DNA from: Rhynochetos jubatus
Taxonomy: Eukaryota > Chordata > Aves > Eurypygiformes > Rhynochetidae
Reading direction: 5' to 3'
Assembly: GCA_027574665.1 (NCBI GenBank)
Contig: CM050655.1
Span: 11,713,170 to 11,777,169, forward strand
DNA length: 64,000 nucleotides
A model generated the notes under the pieces. The model did not search any database, was not told the origin of the DNA, and saw only the letters and a list, made by a program, of their open reading frames with translations. Positions within the stretch are counted from its first letter, which is position 1. Every line of letters starts with the position of its first letter. Shown piece after piece: positions 38,386 through 50,056 of the stretch. Made by a program: the position numbers and the translations under genes.

Positions 38386-39644
38386 ATCAGAAAGTTTTTA
38401 GTTAGTCAAAGTCCAAGATCACACCCTGATTTTGTTATCCTTTGAAGCTAATATAAGCAAAAGATCAACCTCAAATACTACCTCAAAACATTGTCACTTG
38501 AAACAACAGAGGAAGAATTAATCTGACATCTGCTGAATCTGCAGAATGGTAAGAAAACAGGAACACAAAAGGAGAATGAAAGAGAAGGCTAGACTGCTTA
38601 TGCGGCGCATGCTTTGAAGTGGGAGAGCATTGCCTGTATTGACCACCGGGATGTGTCCTGAGCTCACACTGGAATAAAAAGATTTCCATTTCCCTCATGG
38701 ATTCAGTCTGATATGTCCCATTCACTTGCACATTTCATGATTTTGGTTATTTGGTGTCTATAAGGGAGGCCATATCACAATCTGCAAGGAATCTAAGGAT
38801 CTCATGAACTTACACAATTTTGAAATGCACAAGACCTTTTCTTCTCTTCTAAGAAAACATAATTCCAGCCAGTTTTCTTGTGACAATGTGGGCCTTGGCA
38901 CCTCCTGCTGAATCTCTGGAAACCTCCTTTACACATTAAGACAGACAGAGGGCATGTGGGACATATCAGAAGGATTTCTTTTTGAATGCCTTCTGGGCAT
39001 GAGAAACAACCCCCAGAGCACTAGGAAAGAAAGCACCTGGATCCTGCACAAAGACTTGCAGTGGGAATTCAATTCAAGCATCTGCTCTTAAGCAAACGGT
39101 AGTTTTCCTAGTATTGCCATTCTGCATCTTTTTCGGTACAGTGCAAGACAAAAAAACCCAAAACATTTAAATTGCATTACATGAAATACATGCTTTATTA
39201 CTTAATCCATTTAAATACAACTGTCAGCTCTCCTGTTCTTACTCTTTATGACATTCTGAAAGGCACAAAAAAAAAAGACTGTAATACACTGAAATAAAGT
39301 TCAGCATATCTTTATCACAGCACTCTGCCCTTGCACTGCTCTTTCATCCAAAATATCCCTTAAGGATGTTCTTCACTGATGTTCATCTGTCACCCAGTCA
39401 GTACTAAACAGAGTGTGTGTATACAATGTGATCACCATCTGGCCATTTCTTAGTTGTTAGTAGTAATTTAAAGTGAATTACAGGAATTCACCATTTTCAA
39501 CACAAAGTGAGGTTTTCAGATAGCACTGAACAATTGATTTAAGTAAGATGGGTATGGGACCCTATACCAGAGACCATACAGGAACTATGAAACTACGTGA
39601 CTGGTAGAACAGAGTATTTGGTTGCTGGAAATGTTTGGCTTTTT
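38386..39644. other. Unassigned sequence
   Basis: No gene or repeat recognised. Confidence 0.55.
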
Positions 39645-39880
39645 CACAGAATCACAGAATGGCTGAGGTTGGCAAGATTGTGTGGAAATCATCTGTTAAC
39701 CTCACACACCCAAAGCAAGATCTCTTACAGCAGGTTGCCCAGGACCTTGTACAGTCAGGTTTTGACTGTCTCTAAGACTGGGGACTCTACAACCTGTCTG
39801 GGCACCTCACATAACCTGTCAGTGGTATGCAGCAGTCCTCAGTGTAGGGAGGCAGTTTTTACTTTGAGGGATAAAAAGAA
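39645..39880 (-). mobile_element. CR1 3' end, antisense, diverged
   Basis: It starts with two terminal octamers (CACAGAATCACAGAAT), then GGCTGAGGTTGGCAAGA, a degraded GTCATCTGG-type block, CAGGTTGCCCAGGACCTTGT and CTCTACAACCTGTCTGGGCA, then CACCTC and a block near AGGCAGTTTTTACTTTGA. This is the antisense order of the CR1 3' UTR and last coding segment. Many substitutions mark it as older than the copies at 247 and 46,924. No frame is preserved. Confidence 0.88.
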
Positions 39881-42550
39881 ATTGCTGGCAGAAGAAAATT
39901 CGTTTTGATTATTGTCTAAATTTGTCTAGTACATAACAAAAGCCACAAGGCCTTCAAACCATATGCAACTGTTCTCATGCAGCTCTGTGAAGAGTCATGC
40001 AATAGTCAGAAATGGCATGACTTAAATGCACTAGAAAACAATTACTTCATTTTATAAATATGCTGAAAAATACATCAGGACCCAACTCTTTGAAAAACAG
40101 CAATGAATTTCTCAAGGGTAAGGAAAGACAAATCATTGACTTTAATAAGATTCCTTGGATCTGAATGTCAAGTTAGTTGGAAAACAATGTCCTAGAAAAA
40201 AATGATTGTGCCAGTCTTGCCAAACAACTACGTAAATGCTTCACCTTATTCATATCAAGCATCATGGGTGACAACCTCTTTCCTAACCTCACTATACAGA
40301 AGCGTTTACAGGCTGTCAGTACCTACAGATCGGCATAACCCAACACAACATTATGTCTGCACATTCATAAGAAGTAATGGATTGCTTTTTGCCATCCTTG
40401 CGTGACACGGAGTGATAATTTAAATAACTTGGCTGTATATTTCTCACATTTTTTCCTCCTAGAACACAATAATCAAGAATATAAAATGATCCAATGTCAA
40501 GACAAGTCTGCCTTCAGTAATATGCACTGAATTTTATCTAGAAGCAATAATTATTTTTCTTTAACATTTGTCTGATTTCACCTTCTCTTCACTGAGACAC
40601 TCAGAATTTTGTACACCATAACACCTCACCCAGCCTGCTGTGTCAACCCCCCCTCCACCTTTTTTTACATATGCAAGCAAGACAGTTGCATTTTAATAAC
40701 TCTCTTAATTTTCATAAGTAATTTCATAACTCATAACTGACCTTTCTCATAGTGGTTTACTGTTCTTAAACTCCTTCCATCTTGCCGTTCATACGTTTTT
40801 GATAAAACAATATCCTGAAAAAAAAAAAAAAAAGGCAATTTTCCAGACACTGCTATACTGGAGTCAAGTCAACATAAATGATTAACTCCTATTCCATAAC
40901 ATATGCATCAACAGTAGTACTCAAAATCTTTCTGGCTATTTGTTTCAACTTCCAATCCACCCTCCCTTATCTAATAACTCCATCCTCACAACAGCTTCAC
41001 AGGTTTCTCTAGTGTGATTGTTTATTATTTTTCCTAGAACTTTTGCTTCATTCTTCTGATTTTCATTTAAAAATCACTTTCTTGCATCCCAACGTTTCCA
41101 TCACCTCTCTAACATCTTTAACGATATTGTCTAAAAATCAACAGAAGCCTTTCTGCAGACTCTACAGAGGTGTTGAGTCTGGTTTAATTTCATTTGCATC
41201 CTTTCCTCATGTAACCATGCATGATCAGTAGCACCAGTCAATTGTATGATCACTAATTATATCAAGTGTGGAACTGTCATGTTGGTACTTGTTCTGCAGC
41301 CCAGTGATCTCCACACTGGTTTTGATTGCCCATTGCTGCTAGTAAACTTTTGAGTATGCACCTCCTATGTATCTCTGTCCTTATTTATTTATAAATAACA
41401 TACTTGTACTACTGTACTAACTTATTATTTACGTTATAAAAACATACACGAAAGTGGAAATGAAAACTGAATGGGATAAAGATGAAATAAGCACTATTTA
41501 AAAAATATTTTATTAATGGTAAAAAAGGTATTTTCTTCCCACACCCCAGAGGATGGTCATGCATGCACCTCACTTGCTTTAGCCCTTGCTAAAGGGATAC
41601 ACTTCCATGTATCTCTCTTGAGAACTGAGAAAATCAGGCTCATATCGCCTTTTTTCAACCCATACTCAGAGTTTGTGACAAACTGAGGGAAAAAAGACCA
41701 TCGCTCAGTCTAGCCTCATTTACCTAGTAGTACCGTGGGACTGGGTTTTTTTTATTCTTACATTCATCTACACAGTTGAAAAGATGTCTTTCTCTGTATT
41801 TCCTCATGTTGACTTGAATGAAGTGGGATGTCAAACTTGACATTTTTCTTATTCTTTTCAGCACATGATAATCTTGATTATTTATAAATTATTAAACCAT
41901 GGTTTAGGTGAAGATGAACCATCATTGCTAATAGAAGAAATAAATTGCAGTGTTCAGAAAACTTCTTACAATCGTGTTTCCTTCCAATAAGCGCAGAATA
42001 TGAGACATTTTGCTATATTTCATTCTTTCATACCAGCTCCTAAAACAGAGAGGCTCTTTTTAAAAAGTTTTGTTCTATTTATTTTTTTTCTCTGACATAG
42101 GCCGTGACTGTTAAAGAAGGATGATAACAAAATAACCTCTCTGCCGTAAACATGATCAATGCTGTATCTAAAAATACTATGAACTGCTGTGGCACTGATT
42201 CCAGACTTTCCACCAGCTTGAGCATTAATAATCTTGCATTATAGGCTGTATTTTATTTTCAGTCAGTGCTAATTTTGAATGAAATGCTGTTCATGGATCA
42301 CCACTAATATCATACCAGAACTTGGAGCTAAGTCACTGATACTTCATCCCTAACACTCCCAATCCATGGCATTTTGTAGGAAATACACACTATATCCATC
42401 AGACACGGTTGGCTTCCAGAAAGAGGACATCTTCCCTGCTTAGTGTATTTACTGAATACCATTACACACTTCTATTCCATTTTAGTTTAACTGTTAATTT
42501 TTGATTTTTACAATTAATGCTAAATTCACGTAGGTCTACTTTGCGTAGGT
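39881..42550. other. Unassigned AT-rich sequence
   Basis: No gene recognised. A 16-bp A-run is at 40,818-40,833. Confidence 0.55.
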
Positions 42551-42652
42551 AAAAAAAAAAAAAAGCAAAACACAAAACCAAAACAACAAAAAAACCCCAA
42601 ACAAACAAAAAAAGCCACCACCAAATGAAACCAACAACAAGAAACCAAAAAA
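42551..42652 (+). repeat. A/C-only low-complexity tract
   Basis: About 100 bp composed almost wholly of A and C (CAAA, CAACAA and ACC units) with a single T and few G. The opposite strand is T/G-rich; a 77-codon hydrophobic minus frame over it is a by-product. Confidence 0.9.
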
Positions 42653-45600
42653 GGTATCGTGGAAACTCAAACAGTAGACAAACAGTCCAAACCATAAAAT
42701 AAACAGTAATTATTTAATTAAACCAGTATTAAAAGTATTTCATGGCACGTTTCCTTGTAAAGAAAATACCTGTCAGACATCCATAAATTTTTCCATGCTT
42801 TTCAATTTTAAAAGGAAAGGAGGCACAAAATATGTTTTGTTCACCTTTTCTTCATGAGACTTTTTTTTTTTTTTTTTTGATAGATCAAAAGCCTTACTTG
42901 GATTGTTTATCTTTCTCAGTTTGGTTGCCATTGCAAATGCCCTTCTGTACTCCTCATAGCCTTCAAGTCATTTCTCTGCGTTAGATAAATATTGGTCTTG
43001 AAGCTGTCCCATAAAGCCGTACACTTTTTTGTGTATCTCCCTGTATATACCTTTTATTGCCTATTGTACTAAGGAACTCATTCCTGTGGGCTCACTCCAG
43101 GATATAAATCCAAAGAAGACCACAGAATTACATTTGGGGCTATTGTCTGTACAGGCAGGTCTACTTCCAGGACAGGAGCCATTTACTGAAGAATGGAGAA
43201 GCGATTCAGCTCAAGGCTTGACCGATACAAATAAACAGGGATAATGATGGCCCCCATAAAGCTAAAGTGTTGGTAAACTGACCAACTTTCAACTCTTTGT
43301 TGAGATACTTACACTGGAATATCAGCACGGAACCATGCAGCTAAAATCGAATGCCTTTTCAACTTAGACAAGCTTCCAATCTATTTTTTAAGAGTGTGAA
43401 GTGTATGTCTCTAATTGGTGCTGATAGTGATGATGAACAAACCTCAAGCCTATTCTAGTTTGAACATCAATGGAAAAGGTGTTAATGCCTGAGCCAGTTC
43501 AAGTCCCTTGGCCTGGCAGATTCCAGGCAGAATTTGCAGGACCTGTAGTATACAAGCAGAACTGACTGGATATTTATTGAGGGACTCTAAATACAGGGTG
43601 CCATTGTTAGGTAGTCACTTTTCAGAGCAACTTCACTGTCTAAGCAGCAGAAGAAAATAGGGAGAAAAAACCCATCTCACAGTGAAGCTTTGTGTCAGGT
43701 TTTGACAAACACTGCCTCTTCCATGCCACTGCCACATTCCAGCCTAACTCCTGCTGTGTCAACATCTATTAACACATAACAAAATCTTTATTCTATTAAC
43801 AGTGACACTAGCCCAAATACAGCTTAATGGCCAGTACGCTCAAATCCTCACTAAACGCATCTTCCTTGGCTAGTCTATAGTAAACAGTGATAAGGTTCCA
43901 TGGAAAATTCACATCCTAAGAAGATTTCCATGTTGCACAATAATATTTTAAAAAAACACCATATTCTGTTTGGACCATTAACTCCATTCTAGAGAGCAAA
44001 AGTTAAGTTTGTTCTATACCTAAGTCCAGAACAAATCTGTTTATAATCATATAAGGGTATTTCATTGCACTTGAATGTGTTTCTCCAGTAAAAATGAACT
44101 ACAACGTTCCAGAGAGGTTTTCTAAGCAAACAAAAGCCAACTGTAGCACAGTGTCTACCTCTACTGGAAAACACGTTTTCACCATGAAATTATTTTAAAC
44201 TCTTAAAAAGAACCGATTTTAGTACTATGTTTTAAAACTAATGGCATTCATTCATCAAGACATTTGCTGGAACAAGCGATAAACAATTTCCCATATACAG
44301 TTGAGAAAGTTCTGTTGATTTATTTTTCTTTCAACATGATTTCATAATTATGAGACCGCTGCATACGATTTAACATGATATTTCTCAAACATGTTTTACA
44401 GAGAATTAATTTGCATTCTGGAGATGATTTGTAAATATCATGGATGCACAAAATATCAGATCAGTTGGTTATTAAGGGCTGATCTGGAGACCAAAAGCCT
44501 TCAGTGAACTTTGGGTCAAGCAACCATGAGAGCCTTTTCCTCACGTCAACAAAAAAATATTTAGGGACCTTGATCAGATTTACTCAGGGTATCAGAGTAC
44601 AATTGTTTTATGCCTCCCTCCTGTCTTAGCAGTCTTGGAAATAGCCACTGCAGTCATCATAAGCACAGGTAAAATATTAGGATAACCTAAACCAGGATAT
44701 TCATACATAAAATACATAGGCTGGGTGCATGAAACACCAGCTTTCGTGGTGAGACTACTGCCTTCCAGAGAAATCAATAGGAATATTGCCATTGACTTAC
44801 CAGAAGCAGGATTTCATCCAAAGCACGTAGCTACATGCCTATCAATGTGTAACCTCATGACTGCTTTTGACTGAGAGAGTTAGGAGCTTTGGCAGTATGC
44901 CAGGCGGAATGGCTCTGCTGCCTGGAATGACATTAGCTGACTACTCCACTAAGCATATGCAAAATTGCTCGGTTGTGCGCCCTACAAGTGATTCATTTAT
45001 TGCTAGCTGGAGGCAGGCTTCCCCCATAACATTTTTTAAGAACTACTCCAATTGAGAATAAAAGGTGTTGATAAGATCGCTATAATATGTAGCCAATTTC
45101 TCAGCCAAATCGGCTAACAGAACGTCACTGTGTGCCTGGGAACACACCTCACAACACCTGAAGCTCTGCAACAATGAACACAAAACCCATGATGGAGAAA
45201 TAGCACTGGCAAATCTACAAACTGTTCTGTCTACATTCATGCATCAATCACAACCATGATATAAATATTCTGAGCATGAATCTGTCACCACAATTTCTAG
45301 ATGATTTGTTTCTTTTTGATGGACTGACCCACAATTCTGGCACTGAACAGCACTGAACTTTAGGATATTAAAAATTCACGTCAATATTTTTATAATATGA
45401 GACGCTAATTTTTCTTGAGCTGCAAATCTATGCTTTGGGGCATTAGGTATATTCTGAATACCTGCCAATGTCTAATTTCCTTTCCTTCTTCTTATGAATG
45501 AATATTTAGATTGCCCTAAGGCAGCCCTTGGACTGTGGCATGCTGCTTTATTATCTGTTGGTAAAAGAAAGCTTCTGACTACAGAGAACAATGGAGGAAA

Positions 45601-46923
45601 TGGGACATGTTTTTCCATCAGGGACAAAAACATGAGCTTCTGACAGTAAAAAGTATTTGCTTATATGGCTTACAAGGTAAAAAAATCCTTCATTTTTCAT
45701 AACTCGCCAATTATTGGTATGACAATGAGCAGGGGTGGGTGGGAAATGTAAATGAAAAATTCAAACACAAAAAGCCTTAGTGAAGTAGGTCCACATTCTG
45801 AAAGTGGACTTAGCGTGGACATAACCACCTACTAATTCTCTCTCCTGTTTTCTGTTAAATGCAGTTTTCAGAGGTAAGACTCTGCCTGCATAAGCTACAA
45901 AAACTTGGAATGCTTTTATCACTGTACCCAGGAAAGCAAAGAAATACATGTTTTACTAAAAATGTAGAAATCAATCCAAATATTTCATCCTTGCCTGAGC
46001 CATGAGTGGGAGTCACAAGTTTCTGTGAAACATTTTTTGTACTGTGTACTCAAACACCAAAAAGCAATTATGCTTTTTGGAAAACAAATGAGGTGCTGTC
46101 ACAGGACAAGAACTGAAAATGAAGAGGTGAAAAGGGGGAGGTCTCAAATACTGCTAGCAAATCCTCTGGCAGTGCAAATCAGATGAGGGAGGTGGCTTCC
46201 AGTGAAACTATGCTTTGTACACTTTCTGCAAATGTGACCATACACACTTCATTATTCTTTTTATGTTTAATTCATTTGTCTGTAGCAACTTACCTCTAGT
46301 TTTCTTGGCAGGTAAGTGGATACTTATTGCTGTTTAAAAAAATGTTCCAGCTTTTCTCTTACTAACTAAGATCTCTTTTATTAAATACTTAAGCTCTCAG
46401 ATGCAGGTTAAAGGAAGGGGTACAGCTAATGTTGAAATAAGTGATGCTGTAAGCATCAGCTACAGAAGTTTGAAGGGATGATCACTTCTGCTGCTCCGAA
46501 ACATTAGTTGACCTCTTTCCATATAGCTACATTCCAGACACCCTGCTTGGTATTTAGGCTTCAGACATCATCAGCAGGAAGGAAGTGTGAAAAGCGAAAA
46601 ACCTCAAGCATTCTTGGAGAGGAAGATTCCAGTATTTCCACTACAAAGCATAAGACACGGTGAAACTAGCTGGGACTGTGCTTCGTTTTCAAGGCTGACA
46701 GAACTTTGACACCAAAGAATCCTCACCATTCTCCAGTATATTAACAATGGTCTTTGCATCTGACACGAACCATTGTTTCACGTTCATATAAATGTCATAG
46801 TTTGCACATGAGAGACTCAGAACTAACGGAAAATTGTGAATGAATTATTCTTCAAATTGATACTGGCTTCTCAAGGTTAGATTCCAGATATGTCTGAGGA
46901 AACCTGCAGTTTGCCTGATGATA
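42653..46923. other. Unassigned AT-rich sequence
   Basis: No gene recognised. An 18-bp T-run is at 42,861-42,878. About 44,880-45,055 reads like conserved non-coding DNA with an octamer-like ATGCAAAA. Confidence 0.5.
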
Positions 46924-47775
46924 TCATTGAATCATAGAATGGTTTGGGTTGGAAGGGACCTTTAAAGATCATCTAGTTCCAACCCCCCTGCCATGGGCAG
47001 GGACACCTTCCACGGGACCAGATTGCTCAAAGCCTCATCCAGCCTGGCCTTGGACACTCCCAGGGATGGTGCATCCACAACTTCTCTGGGCAACCTGTGC
47101 CAGTGCCTCACCACACTCTCTGGGAAGAATTTCTTCCTGATATCTAATCTAATTTTCCTCACTTTCAATTAAAACTCATTAACCCTTGTGCTGTCACCAC
47201 ATGCCCTTGTAAAAAGTCCTCCCCCAGCTTTCTTGTCAGCCCCTTCAGGTACTGGAAGGTGCTACAGGGTCTCCCCAGAGCCTTCTCTTCCCCAGGCTGA
47301 ACAAGCCCCACTCTCAGCCTGTACCCACAGGAGAGGTGCTCCAGTCCTCTGAGCATCTTCGTGGCCTCCTCTGGACTTGCTCCAACCAGTCAATATCCTT
47401 CTTATGTTGGGGGTCCCAGAGCTGGACACAGTACTCCAGGTGGGGTCTCACAAGAGGACAGTAGAGGGGGAGAATCCCTCCCTCGACCTGCTGGCCACAC
47501 TGCTCTGGATACAGCCCATGGTACGGTTGGATTTCTGGGCTGCCAGCTCATGTCCAGCTTTTCATCCACCAGTACCCCCAAATGCTCAGGGCTGCTCTCG
47601 ATCCATTCTCTGCCCAGCCTGTACTTGTGCTTGGGATTGCCCTGACCCAGGTGCAGGACCTTGCACTTGGCGTTGTTGAACTCCGTGAAGTTGGCAGTGG
47701 CCCACCTCTCCAGCCTGTCAAGGTCCCTCTGCATGGCATCCCTTCCCTCCAGCATATTGCCAGAAACCTCAACCT
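46924..47775 (-). mobile_element. CR1 LINE, reverse-transcriptase C-terminus and 3' UTR, antisense
   Basis: The longest well-preserved CR1 copy. On the minus strand it starts (about 47,775) with EGRDAMQRDLDRLERW and KCKVLHLG, the segment just after the catalytic box of CR1 reverse transcriptase, then YRLGREWIESSP and LGVLVDEKLDM. It continues, frame-shifted, through the GLEHLS region (about 47,345-47,356), a shifted FQYLKG stretch (about 47,250-47,270) and RLDIRKKFF, VVRHW, RLPREVVDAPSL, LSNLV and AGGLELDDL ending near 46,962. The tail is the antisense TCATAGAATGGTTTGGGTTG at 46,930 onward. Compared with the consensus I remember, two short deletions (near 47,547, roughly 13 bp, and near 47,580) and further indels break the frame. 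The catalytic domain and endonuclease are absent through 5' truncation. It cannot move. Confidence 0.95.
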
Positions 47776-47911
47776 CACTAGAACCCTTCATTCAACATAT
47801 TGATTATCTCCTTGTGGTCTCCCTATTCACATCTGAATTTTGGAATTACCTCCAGGTTTTTAAAAAGTGCTTCTTTCTAGAGTGAGTATTAAAAGCTGAA
47901 TCCTTTAAAAC
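47776..47911. other. Unassigned sequence beyond the CR1 5' break
   Basis: Nothing recognised. Confidence 0.5.
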
Positions 47912-47929
47912 AAAAAAAAAAAAAAAAAA
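47912..47929 (+). repeat. Poly(A) tract, 18 bp
   Basis: Eighteen consecutive A. CR1 does not end in poly(A), so this run is not the tail of the neighbouring element. Confidence 0.95.
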
Positions 47930-49212
47930 GGTACATGGGAGGTAATGTATATTGAAGCATTAAACGAGGCAGGGGTAGGACTGATCATTAAATTTGCTCT
48001 GTACTTCATGAACCTCCCCGACAAGGAAGGTCCAGTGCTCTCAGGAAATATGTAGGTACTTAAGCACATCAGACCCACATCTTCCATTTAATGAACAGTT
48101 ACTTCGTTCTAAATGTCACTCTTGGAGGGAGTAACCAGCAAAGAATGTCACAGAAGATAGCATCCCTCATGCACATGAGGCAATAAAACCATCATTAGGC
48201 ACAGGTAACAAATCATTATTCAGAACATCATAGAAGCACTTCATGTACGTCTGTGAAACAGTTGCCAAGAATCCCCAAAGTCAGCAACAGTTCAGTGTGC
48301 AATGATGGATTATTTTTTTACATTTTTAAAAAAAACGCTTGCTAGAAGGGAAACGGAATAAAGAAAAATATTCTGCTTTGAGCTTGTTATCAGACCATTT
48401 CATTCCTTTCCTTCCACGTCCTTACTTTTACAAAGAGTTAATTACCCCAAAAGGCTGGATTTGGATTTCTAAAAATGATTAGACAGATATTCTCTAAAAA
48501 TGTGAAGCAGCAACCAAATGCTCAGTAGCATCCCTAATATTAGCCACAGATGAGCAGTACACTACACTTGGTTGCCCTGGTAAGCTGTCAGAAATAGGTA
48601 TCTACCTTTCAGAAGCAGTTACAGTTTGTGTCAGTTTTACCAAGTATTCAGATAGTATTGAAAAGTTCTGCGCATCTCAGAATGAGAAATGAAACCAGAT
48701 TTTTGCGTTTGCTTCCAAATCTAGTGGTATGCTAATGGAAGGCTTGTCAGAAAAGCTGATAAGGATAAATGCCCATAAATCATGACTAACCTGGTTGAAT
48801 TAGCTCTTCCCTGCAGGCTTGTAAAAAGACAGAATTTTATCTGCTTCTCAGAGAGCCAGCCTAGGAGGCAGATAATATCAGCATTATAAATCTGTGCTGA
48901 AGCATAAGACAGAATAATGACAGCACAATAATTATCACCATAAAATTAGAAATGCAACCTCCCCTCCCTCCTCACTGTAAGAGAAATAGTTGACTTTTTC
49001 TGTTACGTTTGTCAAAGACTTTAAACTGTACACCTGATAACATACCACTTGGCAAGAACTCAATAGATGAGCAGATCAAGGTAACTATGTCTTTAAGGGG
49101 AAAAAGATGGTTGTGAAATATTTGTTACCATTTTGATACAGATATGTATTTAATTAATTGCTGTTACTTACAGGTTGTAGATAAGAACAGGAAAAGGCTA
49201 GGAGGTATTTAG
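47930..49212. other. Unassigned sequence, part possibly conserved
   Basis: No gene recognised. From about 48,740 to 48,960 the sequence is balanced, with GATA-like (CAGATAA), CDX/HOX-like (CATAAA) and TAAT cores, typical of vertebrate conserved non-coding elements. This is an impression only. Confidence 0.45.
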
Positions 49213-50056
49213 GATGAGATGCACCTGCCAGTGCTGAAGGTGCTGGCTGGTGTCATTACAAGGACACTTTCAATTACCTTTGAAAGGTCATGGTTATCAG
49301 GGAAGGCTCCTTAGGACAGGAAGAAATCAAATGTCACTCCTATCTTCAATAAGGTCAAGGAGGAGAATCTAGGGAACTATAGGGTGGTCAACCTCACCTC
49401 AATCCCTGAGAAGGTGATGGAGTGAATAATTCTGGAAACTATTTCCAAACATTTTAAAACCAAGAAAGTGATTTGGAATAGTCGGCATGGATTTCTGAAA
49501 TAATGGTTGACTAAGGTGATAATCTTCTACAACACGATGATGGGCTCCGTGGCTGATTAGGATTTTAGCAAGGCTTTTGTCATGCTCTTCCATAATATTC
49601 TTATTGACAAGCTGATGAAGTATGGGCTAGATAAATGGGCAGTGAGGTGGATTAAAGGTGGCTGAGCTGCCAGGCTCAAAGGGTTGTGACCAGTGACAAA
49701 TGCTAACTGATGTCCAGTCACTAGTGGTGTGCCTCTGGGGCTGACACCAGAGTTAATACTGTTTAACATCTTCATTAATGACCTTGACCATAGGACAGAG
49801 TACATCCCCAGCAGGTTTACAGATGATACAAAACTGGGAGGAGTGGGTGATAGAGCAATGCTTGTGCTGCCATTCAGAAGGATGTTAATAAGCCAGAGAA
49901 TTGGGCAAACAGGAATGTAATGAAATTCACCAAAGGGAAATGCAGTGTCCTGCACCTAGGGTCCTGAGCAAATTGCTGCAGCTGCCCCTGCTGTGAGCAC
50001 AGGGGCAGGGGTAGGCAAGCTCCAGAGATGCCTTCCAATTTCAGCTATTCTGTGAT
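49213..50056 (+). mobile_element. Decayed CR1 LINE with reverse-transcriptase core joined to the 3' tail
   Basis: A plus-strand CR1 carrying the central reverse-transcriptase domain. Recognisable pieces in order, separated by stops and frameshifts: a VTPIF segment, [15 protein letters not shown] (49,378-49,422), a HGF segment, DFSKAF (about 49,560-49,577), NILIDKLMKYGLDKW (about 49,595-49,638), PVTSGVP (about 49,715-49,735), [10 protein letters not shown] (49,758-49,787), and the catalytic box at 49,816-49,827 reading FTDD where CR1 usually has FADD, followed by DTKLGGV. KCSVLHLG (49,938-49,961) lies in another frame. Directly after it comes the CR1 3' end (GATGCCTTCCAATTTCAGCT, TATTCTGTGAT), so the whole thumb and C-terminal region is missing by internal deletion. 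It is old and inactive. Confidence 0.92.

Noticed and set aside
42462-42695. 77-codon hydrophobic minus-strand frame resembling a membrane protein
   Set aside because: It is the translation of the A/C low-complexity tract read on its T/G strand.
47361-47885. Plus-strand frames of 73 to 100 codons over 47,361-47,885
   Set aside because: They mostly lie opposite the antisense CR1 coding region and are its complement; the part past 47,775 has no recognisable content.
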